Assembly: GCF_001885215.1 (NCBI RefSeq)
Contig: NZ_CP018091.1
Coordinates: forward strand, 1,302,001 to 1,366,000
Length of the DNA stretch: 64,000 nt
Origin: Synechococcus sp. SynAce01
Lineage (GTDB): Bacteria; Cyanobacteriota; Cyanobacteriia; PCC-6307; Cyanobiaceae
Direction of reading: 5' to 3'
This document shows, one piece after another, positions 20,250 through 32,277 of this stretch (position 1 is the stretch's first letter; every line of letters starts with the position of its first letter). Position numbers and translations under genes: made by a program. Under the pieces are notes generated by a model. That model was not told where the DNA came from and searched no databases. It worked only from the letters and a program-made list of their open reading frames with translations.

Positions 20250-21156
20250 GGGCGTAGCGGCACTGCAGCCTCTGCACGCCGCCGGCGGGCACCACCAGGC
20301 GACGGTCGCCACTGACTAAGGCGCCGCGTGGAGCGGTCCAGGGCTCGAGGCAGAGCATCGACCGCGGCGGTTCGGTCCAGATCACCGCCAGATCGAAGGG
20401 GGGTGTGGGCTGCAACTCAAGGGCGAGGCCGGCGGCGGGATCCAGCAGCCGCACGGCTCCTGCAGGGGCGGCCAGCAGGTCGACGCCAACCGCCAGCCGC
20501 TGCAGCTGGGGCGCGGTGGCCTCCTCGGCCATGGTCAGGTGGTTGAAACAGTGTTCGGGCAATCCCTCCAGCCGCAGAGCGTTTCCACTGGCTGCCTCTT
20601 CACCAGCCGCCTCGGCTGTGGCCAGCCCCGGGGCCTGCAAACCCGAGACATTGAAATAGGGGTGGAGGCCGAAGCTGTAGGGCATCGGCTCGTCGCCGCA
20701 GTTCTCGATCCGCACCTTGATCGCCAGGGCCGCCGCTTCGAGGCGATAGGCCAGTTGCAGGTGGAAGCGAAACGGGAAAGCGGCCAGGGTCGCGGCTGTG
20801 TCAGTGAGGCTCAGCTCCACCCCACCGCCCTTGCCACCTGCGGGCTCAAGCGGGGCGAGCTGCCAGGGCAGATCCCGGGCAAAGCCGTGTTGCTTGAGCT
20901 CAAAATCGCCCTGGGGTAAGGGCAGCCGGTCGCCCGGTAGGTTGCCGCAGATCGGGAATAGAACCGGGATTCCCCCCCGCACCGACAGGGCCGGCTCGGC
21001 GAAGCGGGCCTGATCCAGGTAGAGCAGCTCATGGCCAGAGCAGCGCCAGCCGCTCAGCAGCCCGCCCCGCTCGGGCACGACCCGGAGCAGGTCGCCGCTG
21101 AGTGGATCCTCGTACTGCCAGTGGGGATAGGGCGTGTCGCGTTGGAGCAACGGCAT
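20236..21156 (-). CDS. Aldose 1-epimerase family protein
   Basis: A 306-aa galactose-mutarotase-like protein of the YeaD/glucose-6-phosphate 1-epimerase type. The features seen are LSVRGGIPVLFPICGNLPGD (phosphosugar-binding Arg region), KQHGFARDLPW with the catalytic histidine, the second histidine in YSFGLHPYFNVSG (about residue 165) and the late acidic residue in the WTEPPRSMLCLEPWTAP stretch. It would interconvert sugar anomers in the cytosol. The alpha/beta hydrolase gene ends 19 bases upstream of its start in the same orientation, so both may be in one unit. Confidence 0.87.
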   Translation of the reverse strand: MPLLQRDTPYPHWQYEDPLSGDLLRVVPERGGLLSGWRCSGHELLYLDQARFAEPALSVRGGIPVLFPICGNLPGDRLPLPQGDFELKQHGFARDLPWQLAPLEPAGGKGGGVELSLTDTAATLAAFPFRFHLQLAYRLEAAALAIKVRIENCGDEPMPYSFGLHPYFNVSGLQAPGLATAEAAGEEAASGNALRLEGLPEHCFNHLTMAEEATAPQLQRLAVGVDLLAAPAGAVRLLDPAAGLALELQPTPPFDLAVIWTEPPRSMLCLEPWTAPRGALVSGDRRLVVPAGGVQRLQCRYALRLL

Positions 21157-21175
21157 CGCGGTGATCTCGGATCTC

Positions 21176-22087
21176 TCAGGCCAACTCCAGCTTGGCGAGC
21201 CACTCCAGCAGGGCGGCGTTCACCTGATCGGGCACCTCGTCGTGGGGGCAGTGGCCAGCCTCCAGCACCACCTCGGTGGTGGCGGCAGGGGCGTGGCGCT
21301 GGAAGTCGCCGCGCCGGCCGACGGCATTGATCCAGGGATCGCGGATGCCCCAGAGCAACAGCAGGGGGGCCTGCAGCTCGGCGAACAGTTCATCGAGCGG
21401 CTGGCCGCGGGGGATGTCGAAGACGGTGCGGAAGACACCGAAGGCCCCAGGGTCGAGTGACGGCCGCCGGATCGCCTCCACCAGGGCGTCGTCGACGTTG
21501 GTGCGATCGATATAGACCTGGTTCAAGGTGCGGCGGATCGTCGCCGGTCGCCGCAGGTTTTCGAACAGCAACCGCTGCAGCACCGGGCTGCGTAGCAGGG
21601 CGCCGCCGATCGTGCGGCGTGCGATGGCGCCCCAGCCGCCCGGTTCGGCTTTTTCATCACTGAACGGTCCGGCTGCATTGATCAGCACCACCCCGGCGGC
21701 TTGGGGGCCCAGGGCGGCACCGGCGGCGAGCACGGCGAAGCCGCCCAGGGAATTACCCACCAACACGGTGGGCCGGCCGATCCGCTCGTTCACATAGGCC
21801 ACCAGCTGGTCACGCCAGAGGCCGCCGCCGTAGGGCAGACCCACAGGCTTGGCACTGCGGCCGAAGCCGATCAGGTCGATGGCATGCACCTCGTGCTGCT
21901 CGGCCAGCACGGGGATGTTGAAGCGCCAGTGGTCGGTGGAGGCGCCGAAGCCATGAACCAGCAGGACGGCCGGACCTTCGGGCTGGGCCGGTGCCTGGCA
22001 GACGCTGTGGACGGGATGGCCGTGAAAGGTCCAGCCCTCCGCTCGATCGATGGACAACCGATCGATGGACAACAGATCGATGGACAA
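21176..22087 (-). CDS. Alpha/beta fold hydrolase
   Basis: Serine hydrolase of unknown substrate, similar to the cyanobacterial hydrolases with the opening VLLVHGFGASTDHWRFNIPVLAE. The oxyanion HGFG is followed by the nucleophile elbow GNSLGG, the acid in WGIRDPWINA and the catalytic His in EAGHCPHDEVP. The frame is open to 22216, where the only ATG lies, but that would add a 60-residue extension of which part is coded by a 15-bp repeat (SIDLLSIDRLSID). TTG codons inside each repeat unit, including the one at 22087, are alternative starts; I chose 22087 as a compromise and regard the start as open. Roughly 300 residues from there is a normal family length. Confidence 0.8.
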   Translation of the reverse strand: MSIDLLSIDRLSIDRAEGWTFHGHPVHSVCQAPAQPEGPAVLLVHGFGASTDHWRFNIPVLAEQHEVHAIDLIGFGRSAKPVGLPYGGGLWRDQLVAYVNERIGRPTVLVGNSLGGFAVLAAGAALGPQAAGVVLINAAGPFSDEKAEPGGWGAIARRTIGGALLRSPVLQRLLFENLRRPATIRRTLNQVYIDRTNVDDALVEAIRRPSLDPGAFGVFRTVFDIPRGQPLDELFAELQAPLLLLWGIRDPWINAVGRRGDFQRHAPAATTEVVLEAGHCPHDEVPDQVNAALLEWLAKLELA

Positions 22088-22089
22088 CA
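22045..22089. repeat. Three tandem 15-bp repeats GATCGATGGACAACM
   Basis: Units at 22045-22059, 22060-22074 and 22075-22089 are identical except for the last base (C, A, A). The array lies at the 5' end of the hydrolase gene, 43 bases before the start of the divergent small membrane protein gene. It either codes for an N-terminal repeat of the hydrolase or is an intergenic array between the two divergent genes. Confidence 0.95.
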
Positions 22090-22131
22090 CGGGCCAGGTC
22101 GGGTGGTCGATGCTAAGGATCCATCCCCGGG

Positions 22132-22437
22132 GTGCGTTCCTTGCTCGATTGGTCCAGCCTGTTGCCAGGAACGGCTCTCTGGGCCCTGGCGCTCTACCTG
22201 CCGCTTTCCGTGCCATTGAGGCGGCTGGAGGCGGCCCTGGCGGAGGGCACGCTCAGCGAAGGTCTGCGCCAGATCGCCCTGCTGCTCAGCAGCGTGGCCC
22301 TGGCCCTGGCGGTGGGTGCCCTCACCCAGCTGGCCCTGAGCGTGCTGCTTGGTCCCAGCTGGGGCGCCAGCCTCGGACTAATGGCTGTGCTGGCTGGTGC
22401 TTTCTGGAGCCTGGCCAGCCGCAGCCAGGACGATTGA
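22132..22437 (+). CDS. Small membrane protein, 101 aa
   Basis: Starts at GTG 22132. Two hydrophobic segments are evident (about residues 12-28 and 46-92, the latter long enough for two helices: LLLSSVALALAVGALTQLAL and WGASLGLMAVLAGAFWSLA), so it is predicted to sit in the cytoplasmic or thylakoid membrane with two or three helices. I do not recognise a family. It is divergent from the alpha/beta hydrolase and converges on the methyltransferase gene, whose stop is 8 bases away. Confidence 0.65.
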   Translation: MRSLLDWSSLLPGTALWALALYLPLSVPLRRLEAALAEGTLSEGLRQIALLLSSVALALAVGALTQLALSVLLGPSWGASLGLMAVLAGAFWSLASRSQDD

Positions 22438-22444
22438 ATCCGGC

Positions 22445-22984
22445 TCAATGGCGCCAGTCGAGCCAGGGCAGGCCGGGAATGATCGCGGCGGTTTCGGCTC
22501 TGTAGCTGGCGTAGGCGGGATGCTGGGCGATCAGACCCCGCTCCTCGCGCCTGGCTTTGCCGCCGAGCACCGCAATGAGGGCGAGCAACAGGGCCAGGTG
22601 CAGCAAGCTGCCCAGCGCCAGGCTCAACCCGAGGCCGCAGATCAGCACCGCCTGATACAGCGGGTGGCGGCAGCGGCCGTAGGCGCCGCTGGTGACCAGG
22701 CCAGCGCCGGGTTTCGGGTCAGGCAACGGGCTGAGGCTCGACCCCAGGCGCAGGAAGGCTGCGGCGGCCAGCAGCAGGCCGATCGCCAGCAGGCTCCAGC
22801 CCACCAGCGCCAGGGGCCAGGGCCACACCAATCCCAGCGATAACGGCGCCGGGGTGGCCGGCAGGAGGTTGAGAAGGATGAGCACGCCCTGGGCGGCCAG
22901 CCACCATTCGCCCTGGCGGTTGTCGCGCAGGCCTGCCCAGCTCAGGCCCCAGCCTTGAAAGGCCTCAGGCAGGTTGTTCGGCAA
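22445..22984 (-). CDS. Isoprenylcysteine methyltransferase-like membrane protein
   Basis: A 179-aa integral membrane protein with four or five hydrophobic segments. The C-terminal half carries the ICMT/PEMT-family signature: GAYGRCRHPLYQAVLICGLG (the RHP-Y/P motif binding S-adenosylmethionine) followed by a final helix and ARREERGLIAQHPAYASYRA (the R-EE motif). Such proteins methylate small or lipid-like substrates; the substrate here is unknown. The start overlaps the end of the antiporter gene by 20 bases on the same strand, so translation is probably coupled. Confidence 0.82.
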   Translation of the reverse strand: MPNNLPEAFQGWGLSWAGLRDNRQGEWWLAAQGVLILLNLLPATPAPLSLGLVWPWPLALVGWSLLAIGLLLAAAAFLRLGSSLSPLPDPKPGAGLVTSGAYGRCRHPLYQAVLICGLGLSLALGSLLHLALLLALIAVLGGKARREERGLIAQHPAYASYRAETAAIIPGLPWLDWRH

Positions 22985-24302
22985 CGTCGGTCTTGCGGCT
23001 CAAGACCAGTCTGAGCAGAACCGGCGCCAGGAAGGTGGTGCCGATCACCATCAGCAGCACGGCCGCCTCCAGCGACGGGGTGAGCAGTCCAGCGCTGGTG
23101 CCCAGGCCCAGAAAGATCAGTCCCACCTCGCCGCGGGGCATCATGCCCAGCCCCACCACCAGGCGATTGGTGGGCTTGTCGCTCACGAAGCTCCAGCCCG
23201 ACGCCAGCTTGCCGAGAACGGCCACCACGAACAGGAAGGCCGCAATCACCAGGCCGGAGCGGTTGGCGGGGTCGGCCGGGTTGATCACCGAAAGATCCAT
23301 GCTGGTGCCGATCAGCACGAAGAAAATCGTCGCGAATAGCGACACCAGCGGAACCACGGCGGTCTGAATGGCGTGGGTGCGCTTCGAGCCACTCAGGATC
23401 AAGCCAGCGGCGAAGGCGCCCAGGGCGGCCTCCAGGCCGATCGCCGTGGCGGCGAAGCAACACAGACAGAGCACCAGGAAGGAGGCCACGATCACTTCGC
23501 CCGGTGCCTTGAGCTGATCGAGCACCCAGTCGAAGGCCGGTGCGGCGGTGCGGCTCAGGGCCAGGGCCACCACCACGAACAGCGCCGCTGCGATGCAGAG
23601 CTTGACGATCGGACCGATTTCCAGCTGGCCGCCACCGGCCAGTGCCACCACCACCGCCAGGATGACGATGCCGAGGATGTCATCGAGCACGGCGGCGCCG
23701 ATCACGATCTGACCCTCGCGGGTTTTCAGGTATTTGAGTTCGCCGAAGACGCTGGCGGTGATGCCGATGCTCGTCGCTGTCATCGAGGCGCCGGCGAACA
23801 CCGCCGGGATCAGATCCACCTGGAAGATCGCCATCAGGCCGAAGGTGCCCAGGGCAAACGGCAACACCACACCGGCGAGGGCCACCGTCGAGGCCTGGGC
23901 GCCGACGGCGACCAGTTCATCGAGCTCACTTTCGAGGCCGGTGAGAAAGAGCAGGGCGTAGAGGCCGAGGGTCGAAACCCCCTGCAGGATCGGGAAGGTC
24001 TCGTCGTAGATCGGCTGGACCGAGTCAGGCGGGATGGCGGAGAGGGTGCTCACCAGCCGGATCAGACCCTGGTTCAGTTCCGCGTGGGTTTCCGGTGGTA
24101 CCACCAGATGGAGCCCGGAGGCGCCGATCAACACACCCGCCACCAGTTCGCCAAGGATGGTGGGCAGCTGGAAGCGCACCAGCAGTTCAGCGAGGGCGCG
24201 GGCCGCCACAAAGATCACCAGAAAGCGACCGACCCCGATCAGGGTTTCGGCCACTTCTATTTGGTGGTTGCCCAGTTCGAGCAATAGGGAAGGAACGATC
24301 AT
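22965..24302 (-). CDS. Cation:proton antiporter (CPA2/NapA type)
   Basis: A 445-aa protein with about 12-13 membrane segments. It fits the Na+/H+ exchanger domain of CPA2 antiporters such as cyanobacterial NhaS3: PTILGELVAGVLIGASGL in helix 2, GLYALLFLTGLESELDEL, SMTATSIGITASVFGEL, and the paired aspartates of GAAVLDDILGIV that carry ions. The end shows the conserved MMPRGEVGLIFLGLG. It would exchange Na+ or K+ for protons in the plasma or thylakoid membrane. It is divergent from xfp across 310 bases. Confidence 0.92.
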   Translation of the reverse strand: MIVPSLLLELGNHQIEVAETLIGVGRFLVIFVAARALAELLVRFQLPTILGELVAGVLIGASGLHLVVPPETHAELNQGLIRLVSTLSAIPPDSVQPIYDETFPILQGVSTLGLYALLFLTGLESELDELVAVGAQASTVALAGVVLPFALGTFGLMAIFQVDLIPAVFAGASMTATSIGITASVFGELKYLKTREGQIVIGAAVLDDILGIVILAVVVALAGGGQLEIGPIVKLCIAAALFVVVALALSRTAAPAFDWVLDQLKAPGEVIVASFLVLCLCCFAATAIGLEAALGAFAAGLILSGSKRTHAIQTAVVPLVSLFATIFFVLIGTSMDLSVINPADPANRSGLVIAAFLFVVAVLGKLASGWSFVSDKPTNRLVVGLGMMPRGEVGLIFLGLGTSAGLLTPSLEAAVLLMVIGTTFLAPVLLRLVLSRKTDVAEQPA

Positions 24303-24612
24303 TCAGCCAGCTGACACCCTGGGTGGGAGTTGGAAATGCGGCGACCTTAGGGTGTTTGCCAGCGAGCTGACCGTCCAGCCCTGCGAACAAGCCATGGGCG
24401 TTGTTTGATGGGCTTGCCTGCATGGGCGCAGTGCAACGGGACGCCGCCGGCGATGGATCCGCCGTGATCGGGCTGCCCAGTCCGAAAAAGCTGATGTTTC
24501 ATGCAGCCAAGAGCCAGGCCAGGGATGCTGAAGGCTCACCCGTTTTGCCAAAAGTTGATCAGGGCTTGAGCCAGCCAAGCCCTGATCAACTGTCTCCCCT
24601 GCCGCCATTCCC
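24303..24612. other. Non-coding region between antiporter and xfp
   Basis: 310 bases without a convincing gene. It must hold the divergent promoters for the antiporter and for xfp. The one clear structure is the perfect inverted repeat at 24553-24591 listed separately. No clear promoter hexamers or NtcA-type site were seen. Confidence 0.6.
24553..24591. promoter_or_regulatory. Perfect 16-bp inverted repeat before xfp
   Basis: AGTTGATCAGGGCTTG at 24553-24568 and its exact reverse complement CAAGCCCTGATCAACT at 24576-24591 are separated by 7 bases. The right arm ends 21 bases before the xfp ATG. In RNA it would be a very stable hairpin in the xfp leader; as DNA it would suit a dimeric regulator. 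No U-run follows on the xfp strand, so it is not a typical terminator there. Confidence 0.9.
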
Positions 24613-27048
24613 ATGACAAAAAGCCTCACCACGGATCTTTCCCGCGAAACGGCTCCCCTGGGCACAGAGGAACTCAGCCTGGTCGATGCCTGGTGGCGCG
24701 CGGCCAACTACCTGGCTGTGGGCATGATCTACCTCCAGGACAACCCCCTGCTGCGCGAACCGCTTGTCCCGGAGCACATCAAGAACCGGCTGCTCGGCCA
24801 CTGGGGCTCGAGTCCTGGTCAGGCGTTCATCTGGGCCCACGCCAACCGGCTGATCCAGGCCAACGATCTCGACATGATCTACCTGTCGGGGCCTGGCCAT
24901 GGTGCCCCCGGCGTGCTCGGACCCACCTACCTCGACGGCAGCTACAGCGAGATCTATCCCGACAAATCCCAGGACGCGGAAGGGATGCGCAGCTTTTTCA
25001 AGCAGTTCTCCTTCCCCGGCCACATCGGCAGCCACTGCACCCCGGAAACGCCCGGCTCGATCCATGAGGGCGGTGAACTCGGTTACGTGCTCTCCCACGC
25101 CTGTGGCGCCGTCTTCGACAACCCCGACCTGATCGCCCTGGCCTGCGTCGGTGATGGCGAGGCCGAAACCGGCCCTTTGGCCACCTCCTGGCACATCAAC
25201 AAGTTCCTCAACCCGATCAGCGACGGCGCCGTGCTGCCGGTGCTGCACCTGAACGGCTACAAGATCGCCAACCCCAGCCTGCTGGCCCGGATCGGCCACC
25301 AGGAGCTGGAGCATCTGATGCGGGGCTACGGCTGGAATCCGCTGTTCGTCGAGGGGCATGAGCCCGAGGCGATGCACCAGGCGATGGCCGCGGCGATGGA
25401 TACGGCCGTCAGCCAGATCCTGGCGATCCGCCAGCAGGCCCGCCGTAGCGGTGAGGCCGTGCGGCCGGCCTGGCCGATGATCGTGCTGCGCTCCCCCAAG
25501 GGCTGGACGGGCCCCAGCGAACTGCATGGCAAGAAACTGGAGGGCTTCTGGCGCTCGCACCAGGTGCCGCTGCCGGCGCCCAACAAGGATCCCGAGCAGT
25601 TGCAGATGCTCGAGACCTGGCTGCGGAGCTACCGCCCCGACGAACTGTTCGATGCCGGCGGCACCTTGATCGCCGAGCTCCAGGCCCTTTCGCCCAAGGG
25701 CTCCAGGCGGATGGGATCGAGCCCGCATGCCAATGGCGGCCTGCTGCGCCGCAAGCTGCGCCTGCCACCGATCGAGGCCTATGCGGTGGCGGTGGAGCAC
25801 CCCGGCCAGAGCGAGCACGAGAACACCTACCCGCTCGGTGAACTGCTGCGCGACACCATCGTCCGCAATCCCGACGGGATGCGGGTGTTCGGCCCCGATG
25901 AAACCGCCTCCAATCGCCTACAGGCGATTTATGAGGTGAGCAAGAAGGTGTGGATGGAGGAGCTGCTGCCGGAAGATGCCGGCGGTAGCGAGCTGGCCCG
26001 CAACGGCCGGGTGGTGGAGATGCTCTCGGAGCACACCCTGGTGGGAATGATGGAGGGCTACCTGCTCACCGGTCGCCACGGCTTCTTCCACACCTACGAG
26101 GCCTTCGCCCACGTGATCGCCTCGATGTTCAACCAGCACGCCAAATGGCTGGAATCCTGCATCCACCACGCCACCTGGCGCGCACCGATCGGTGCCTGGA
26201 ACTGCCTGATCTCCTCCACGGTCTGGCGGCAGGATCACAACGGCTTCACCCACCAAGACCCGGGCTTCATCGACCTGGCCGGCAACAAGAGCGGCGAGGT
26301 GGTGCGGGTGTATCTGCCGGCCGATGCCAACAGCCTGCTAGCGGTGGCCGAAGAGGCGTTCCTGGAAACGAACGTGTGCAACATCATTGTTTCTGACAAG
26401 CAGAAGCACCTCCAATACCTCACCATCGAGCAGGCCCGCCAGCATGTGGCCAAGGGCATCGGCCTCTGGAGCTGGGCCAGCAACGATGACCGCGCCGAAG
26501 AGCCGGATGAACCCGATGTGGTGATGGCCTGCGCCGGCGACATTCCCACCAAGGAGGTGCTGGCGGCCGTGGAGATCCTGCACCGCGAGATCCCGACCCT
26601 GAGGATCCGGGTGCTGAACGTGGTCAAGCTGTTCGCCCTCTGCGAGCCGAGCGAGCATCCCCACGGGCTGTCGGATCGCGATTTCGACAGCCTGTTCACC
26701 ACCGACAAGCCGGTGATCTTCAACTTCCACGGCTATCCGTGGCTGATTCACCGTCTGGCCTACCGGCGCACCAACCACGCCAATATGCATGTGCGCGGCT
26801 ACAAGGAAAAGGGCAACATCAACACCCCACTGGAGTTGGCGATGAACAACCAGATCGACCGCTTCAACCTGGTGATCGACGTGATCGACCGGGTGCCATC
26901 GCTGGGCTCCCGCGCTGCCCATGTCAAGGAGCGCATGAAGGAGGAGATCCTTCGGCACCGTGCCCATGCCCACATCCATGGCATGGACTCTGCCGAAATC
27001 ACCGGTTGGCGCTGGGGGCTGGGAGCTGGCACCGAGGCGCCCGGCTAA
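24613..27048 (+). CDS. xfp: Phosphoketolase
   Basis: Thiamine-diphosphate enzyme that splits xylulose-5-P or fructose-6-P to acetyl-phosphate plus a shorter sugar phosphate. The 811-aa length fits bacterial phosphoketolases. Visible motifs: [16 protein letters not shown] (residues about 92-107), the thiamine-diphosphate site [45 protein letters not shown], and [13 protein letters not shown]. In cyanobacteria this enzyme supports a carbon-saving bypass and acetate formation. It is the first gene of a likely operon with glgP (51-base gap) and ackA. Confidence 0.96.
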   Translation: MTKSLTTDLSRETAPLGTEELSLVDAWWRAANYLAVGMIYLQDNPLLREPLVPEHIKNRLLGHWGSSPGQAFIWAHANRLIQANDLDMIYLSGPGHGAPGVLGPTYLDGSYSEIYPDKSQDAEGMRSFFKQFSFPGHIGSHCTPETPGSIHEGGELGYVLSHACGAVFDNPDLIALACVGDGEAETGPLATSWHINKFLNPISDGAVLPVLHLNGYKIANPSLLARIGHQELEHLMRGYGWNPLFVEGHEPEAMHQAMAAAMDTAVSQILAIRQQARRSGEAVRPAWPMIVLRSPKGWTGPSELHGKKLEGFWRSHQVPLPAPNKDPEQLQMLETWLRSYRPDELFDAGGTLIAELQALSPKGSRRMGSSPHANGGLLRRKLRLPPIEAYAVAVEHPGQSEHENTYPLGELLRDTIVRNPDGMRVFGPDETASNRLQAIYEVSKKVWMEELLPEDAGGSELARNGRVVEMLSEHTLVGMMEGYLLTGRHGFFHTYEAFAHVIASMFNQHAKWLESCIHHATWRAPIGAWNCLISSTVWRQDHNGFTHQDPGFIDLAGNKSGEVVRVYLPADANSLLAVAEEAFLETNVCNIIVSDKQKHLQYLTIEQARQHVAKGIGLWSWASNDDRAEEPDEPDVVMACAGDIPTKEVLAAVEILHREIPTLRIRVLNVVKLFALCEPSEHPHGLSDRDFDSLFTTDKPVIFNFHGYPWLIHRLAYRRTNHANMHVRGYKEKGNINTPLELAMNNQIDRFNLVIDVIDRVPSLGSRAAHVKERMKEEILRHRAHAHIHGMDSAEITGWRWGLGAGTEAPG

Positions 27049-27099
27049 GTCTTACCCGGCCCCGTTTTCTCCCTTCCCCTTTGCCAGCCCCGTTTCTCC

Positions 27100-29673
<2,574 letters not shown>

Positions 29674-30722
29674 ATCCGGCGTGGATCTGGTGCTCGTCTT
29701 CAATCTGGGGAGCTCCAGCCTCAAGGTCCGCCTGATCGATGCCGGCGGCGACACTCTCTGGCAGCAGAGCTCCAGCTTCGAATCCGGGCAAGGAGGTGAC
29801 GGGCCGCTGCTTGGCTTGGATGCCTGGCTGCCTGAGGCCCTGGCGCCCTGGTTGGAGCGGATCGGTCTGGCCGCCCACCGGGTGGTGCATGGCGGCGACT
29901 GGTTCACGACCCCGACGTTGATCACACCGGCGGTGGAAGAGGAGCTCAGCGCCCTCATCCCCCTGGCGCCGCTCCACAACGCCGGCGCCCTGGCGGCAAT
30001 CCGCTGGCTGCGGCAGTGGCGTCCGGCCCTGCCCCAGTGGGCCTGCTTCGACACCGGTTTTCACAGCACCTTGGAGCCGGCTGCTTTCACCTATGCGGTG
30101 CCGGAGTCCTGGCGCTGGGCGGGCCTGCGCCGCTTCGGTTTCCATGGCCTCAACCACCAGCACATCAGCGAGGTGGTGATGGCCCAGCACGGCCATCACC
30201 ATCCGTCCGGCCTGAGGCTGATCAGCTGCCACCTGGGCGCCGGCTGCTCGCTGGCGGCGATCCGCGATGGGCGCAGCATCGACACCACGATGGGCTACAC
30301 CCCTTTAGAAGGGCTGGTGATGGCCAGTCGCAGCGGCTCAGTGGATCCGGGGTTGCTGCTGCACCAGCTCCGCGCCGGCCTGACGGTCGAGGAATTGGAG
30401 CGGCAGCTGCAGAAGGAGAGTGGGCTGCGGGGCCTCTCGGGTCTCAGCGGTGACATGCGCCAGCTGCGCGAGGCCGCAGCAACAAACCATGCCGGGGCCG
30501 CGCTGGCCCTGGAGGTTTTCCTGCACAGGCTGCTGCAGGGCATCGGCGCGATGGCGGCAAGCCTGGGCGGTGTTGATGTGATCGCCCTGACGGGTGGGAT
30601 CGGCGAAAACGACACCATGATCAGGTCCGAACTGGCCGAACGGCTGGCCTGGCTGGAGCCTTTTGCTTTGGTGGTGGTTCCCGCCGACGAGGAGGGGATG
30701 ATCAATCGACTCTGCCGGCGTG

Positions 30723-31250
30723 CTAACTACGATCAGGCAGGTCAGGGGTCTGATGCAGCAGGCGATTGAGCCGCAAGCGGTCAGCATTGAGCGGATCGGG
30801 TGCCAGTTCGCCGGCCACCTCGCGGAATTTCTGCTCCACTTCCTCCGGTACCCGCACATCGAAGATGCGCTCCATCAGCGCTTCGATCGAGAACAGATGG
30901 GCGTTGATGTTTTCGAGATCGGCAATCGCCTGCTGAACCTCGTCGGGTTCGTCAGCGGCTGTGCTGCCTGGGGAAGCAGGGGCTGCTGCGCCAGGGGCAG
31001 CGGCACCAGCGCCGGAGCCGGCCGGACCTCCGCTGGCATTGATCGAGCGCGGCGCGGTGGCCTCACTTTCATCCTCCCCGTGTTCCTTCTGCAGCTCCTC
31101 CAACACCCGGCCTGCCAGGGTGCGAAACGACTGCAACGCAGCCCAGTTGAGCTCCTGCTGCTGGCGCAGCGTGGCATGTTCGCGGATTAGTCGGTCATGT
31201 TCCCGATAAAAACGCTGACAATCCGGACATTGGCAGGGCTCTTCAGGCAC
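30723..31250 (-). CDS. Hypothetical protein with CxCPxC motif and coiled-coil, 175 aa
   Basis: Unknown family. The N-terminus has C-x-C-P-x-C (EEPCQCPDCQRF, residues 6-11), suggesting a small metal site, followed by a charged helical segment (YREHDRLIREHATLRQQQE...LEELQKEHGEDES). The middle is an Ala/Gly/Pro linker of about 35 residues; the last 75 residues are again helical and acidic (VQQAIADLENINAHLFSIEALMERIFDVRV). No membrane segment or signal peptide. The 3' end overlaps ackA by 47 bases in converging orientation. The composition and frame length support a real protein. Confidence 0.65.
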   Translation of the reverse strand: MPEEPCQCPDCQRFYREHDRLIREHATLRQQQELNWAALQSFRTLAGRVLEELQKEHGEDESEATAPRSINASGGPAGSGAGAAAPGAAAPASPGSTAADEPDEVQQAIADLENINAHLFSIEALMERIFDVRVPEEVEQKFREVAGELAPDPLNADRLRLNRLLHQTPDLPDRS

Positions 31251-31306
31251 CGAGCTCCCTATTTCCTTCGGGTTCCATCATGGCATTGCGTGCAGGCTTT
31301 CAGCGA

Positions 31307-31651
31307 TCAGGCCAGACCAGGACAGGAATCGGCTCCACCCTCTCCTTCTTCCAAGCGGTGGTGGGAGGTTTCCTCCTGGGCGGCTGGCAGAGGGATTTCG
31401 ATCGAACTCACCACCTGGAGCACGTCCCGCAAACGCATCGAATCGGCAAACCAACCCATGGCCTGCCCCATGTCGCCATGACGCTCGGCCTCTGAGGCCT
31501 GATCTTCATGGGCTTCGGAGAGCAGGGCCAACCAGCAGAGGCAGCGTGCCTGCACCACAGAAAGGTCCAGTTCGGCGGGCTGGCTACGGGCGATGCGCTC
31601 GCTTTCCTGCTGCACCAGCAGCCGCAGCCGCAGATCGTGGAGCTGGGTCAT
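31307..31651 (-). CDS. Hypothetical helical protein, 114 aa
   Basis: Starts at ATG 31651 (MTQLHDLRLRLLVQQESERIA); the frame is open to 31687. The protein appears mostly alpha-helical with regular Leu/Ala spacing (LDLSVVQARCLCWLALLSEAHEDQASEAERHGDMGQAMGWFADSMRLRDVLQVV) and an acidic, probably unstructured tail. I do not recognise a family. It follows the CxCPxC gene on the same strand at a distance of about 56 bases measured from the other gene's start, i.e. it lies upstream of it and could be co-transcribed. Confidence 0.55.
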   Translation of the reverse strand: MTQLHDLRLRLLVQQESERIARSQPAELDLSVVQARCLCWLALLSEAHEDQASEAERHGDMGQAMGWFADSMRLRDVLQVVSSIEIPLPAAQEETSHHRLEEGEGGADSCPGLA

Positions 31652-32170
31652 CAGATAGGGACGGACGACTGAACCAACGTTAGTCACGGTGACTGGGTTG
31701 TGCAGAGCGCCACAGGTGGTGGATCCGCCCAGGTTGTCTTCGTCTGTGAATGAAGATTTGCGGGCAGAGGCGCCAGCGCATCAATGCTGCTGGGCCAGCA
31801 GTGAGATGGCCGGAGAGTTTTCATTGAAAATGGAGCAATGAGCCCTGAAGATAGCTGTTTCTGATGACATCGACACTTTGATGACAGGAATGCCTTGGTG
31901 ACAGGCAACTCTTAACGATTAGCGAGTTTTGATCATTGCAAGGCTGGGTCGTCACCCCTTGCTGGTTACAGGCTGGCCTCTGCTTTGGCTTCTTGCCCCA
32001 CCGCGAAGGTGGCGAGCACCTCGTGGCAACGGCTGATCTGCCGCTCCCTCAACGTGGAGCTGATGTTGCCTTGATCCGCCATCGATACTGATCGTTCCCC
32101 GGTTTGTGTCATCGGGCCAATCAGATGGCTGGATGCTCAGAGCGTCCAATGCCAGGCACAACGTTCTCTT
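31652..32170. other. Non-coding stretch, AT-richer, no clear gene
   Basis: About 520 bases between the 114-aa hypothetical gene and the decayed transporter start. Base composition is more AT-rich than the surroundings. Short direct repeats of TGATGACA occur around 31862-31885. A 38-codon frame on the minus strand (31966-32082, MADQGNISSTLRERQ...) reads naturally but is too short to call; it could be the start of a lost gene. Confidence 0.5.
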
Positions 32171-32270
32171 CGTAAGTTCACGCTGCACCAGCACCCAATG
32201 CGGTAGTCCCAGGCTCTGGAAGATGCTTTGGCAGGCCGTGCCTGGAGGCCTGGGAATTGCCCTGCTGATG
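32171..32270 (+). pseudogene. Decayed 5' end of a nucleoside-transporter gene
   Basis: The 24 bases at 32171-32194 match 33128-33151, upstream of the intact transporter gene, at 22 positions. The reading frame from ATG 32223, MLWQAVPGGLGIALL, matches MLWQTVRGSLGIALL at 33168 (37 of 45 bases identical, differences largely in third positions). Similarity stops at about 32270, next to the end of the toxin gene. It is either a leftover of a second, tandem transporter gene or an old partial duplication; the third-position differences argue against a recent copy. Confidence 0.7.
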
Positions 32271-32277
32271 CAAGAGC

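Noticed and set aside
31860-31910. Short TGATGACA repeats, possible CRISPR or tandem array
   Set aside because: Only two or three copies with uneven spacing; no repeat-spacer structure anywhere in the window.
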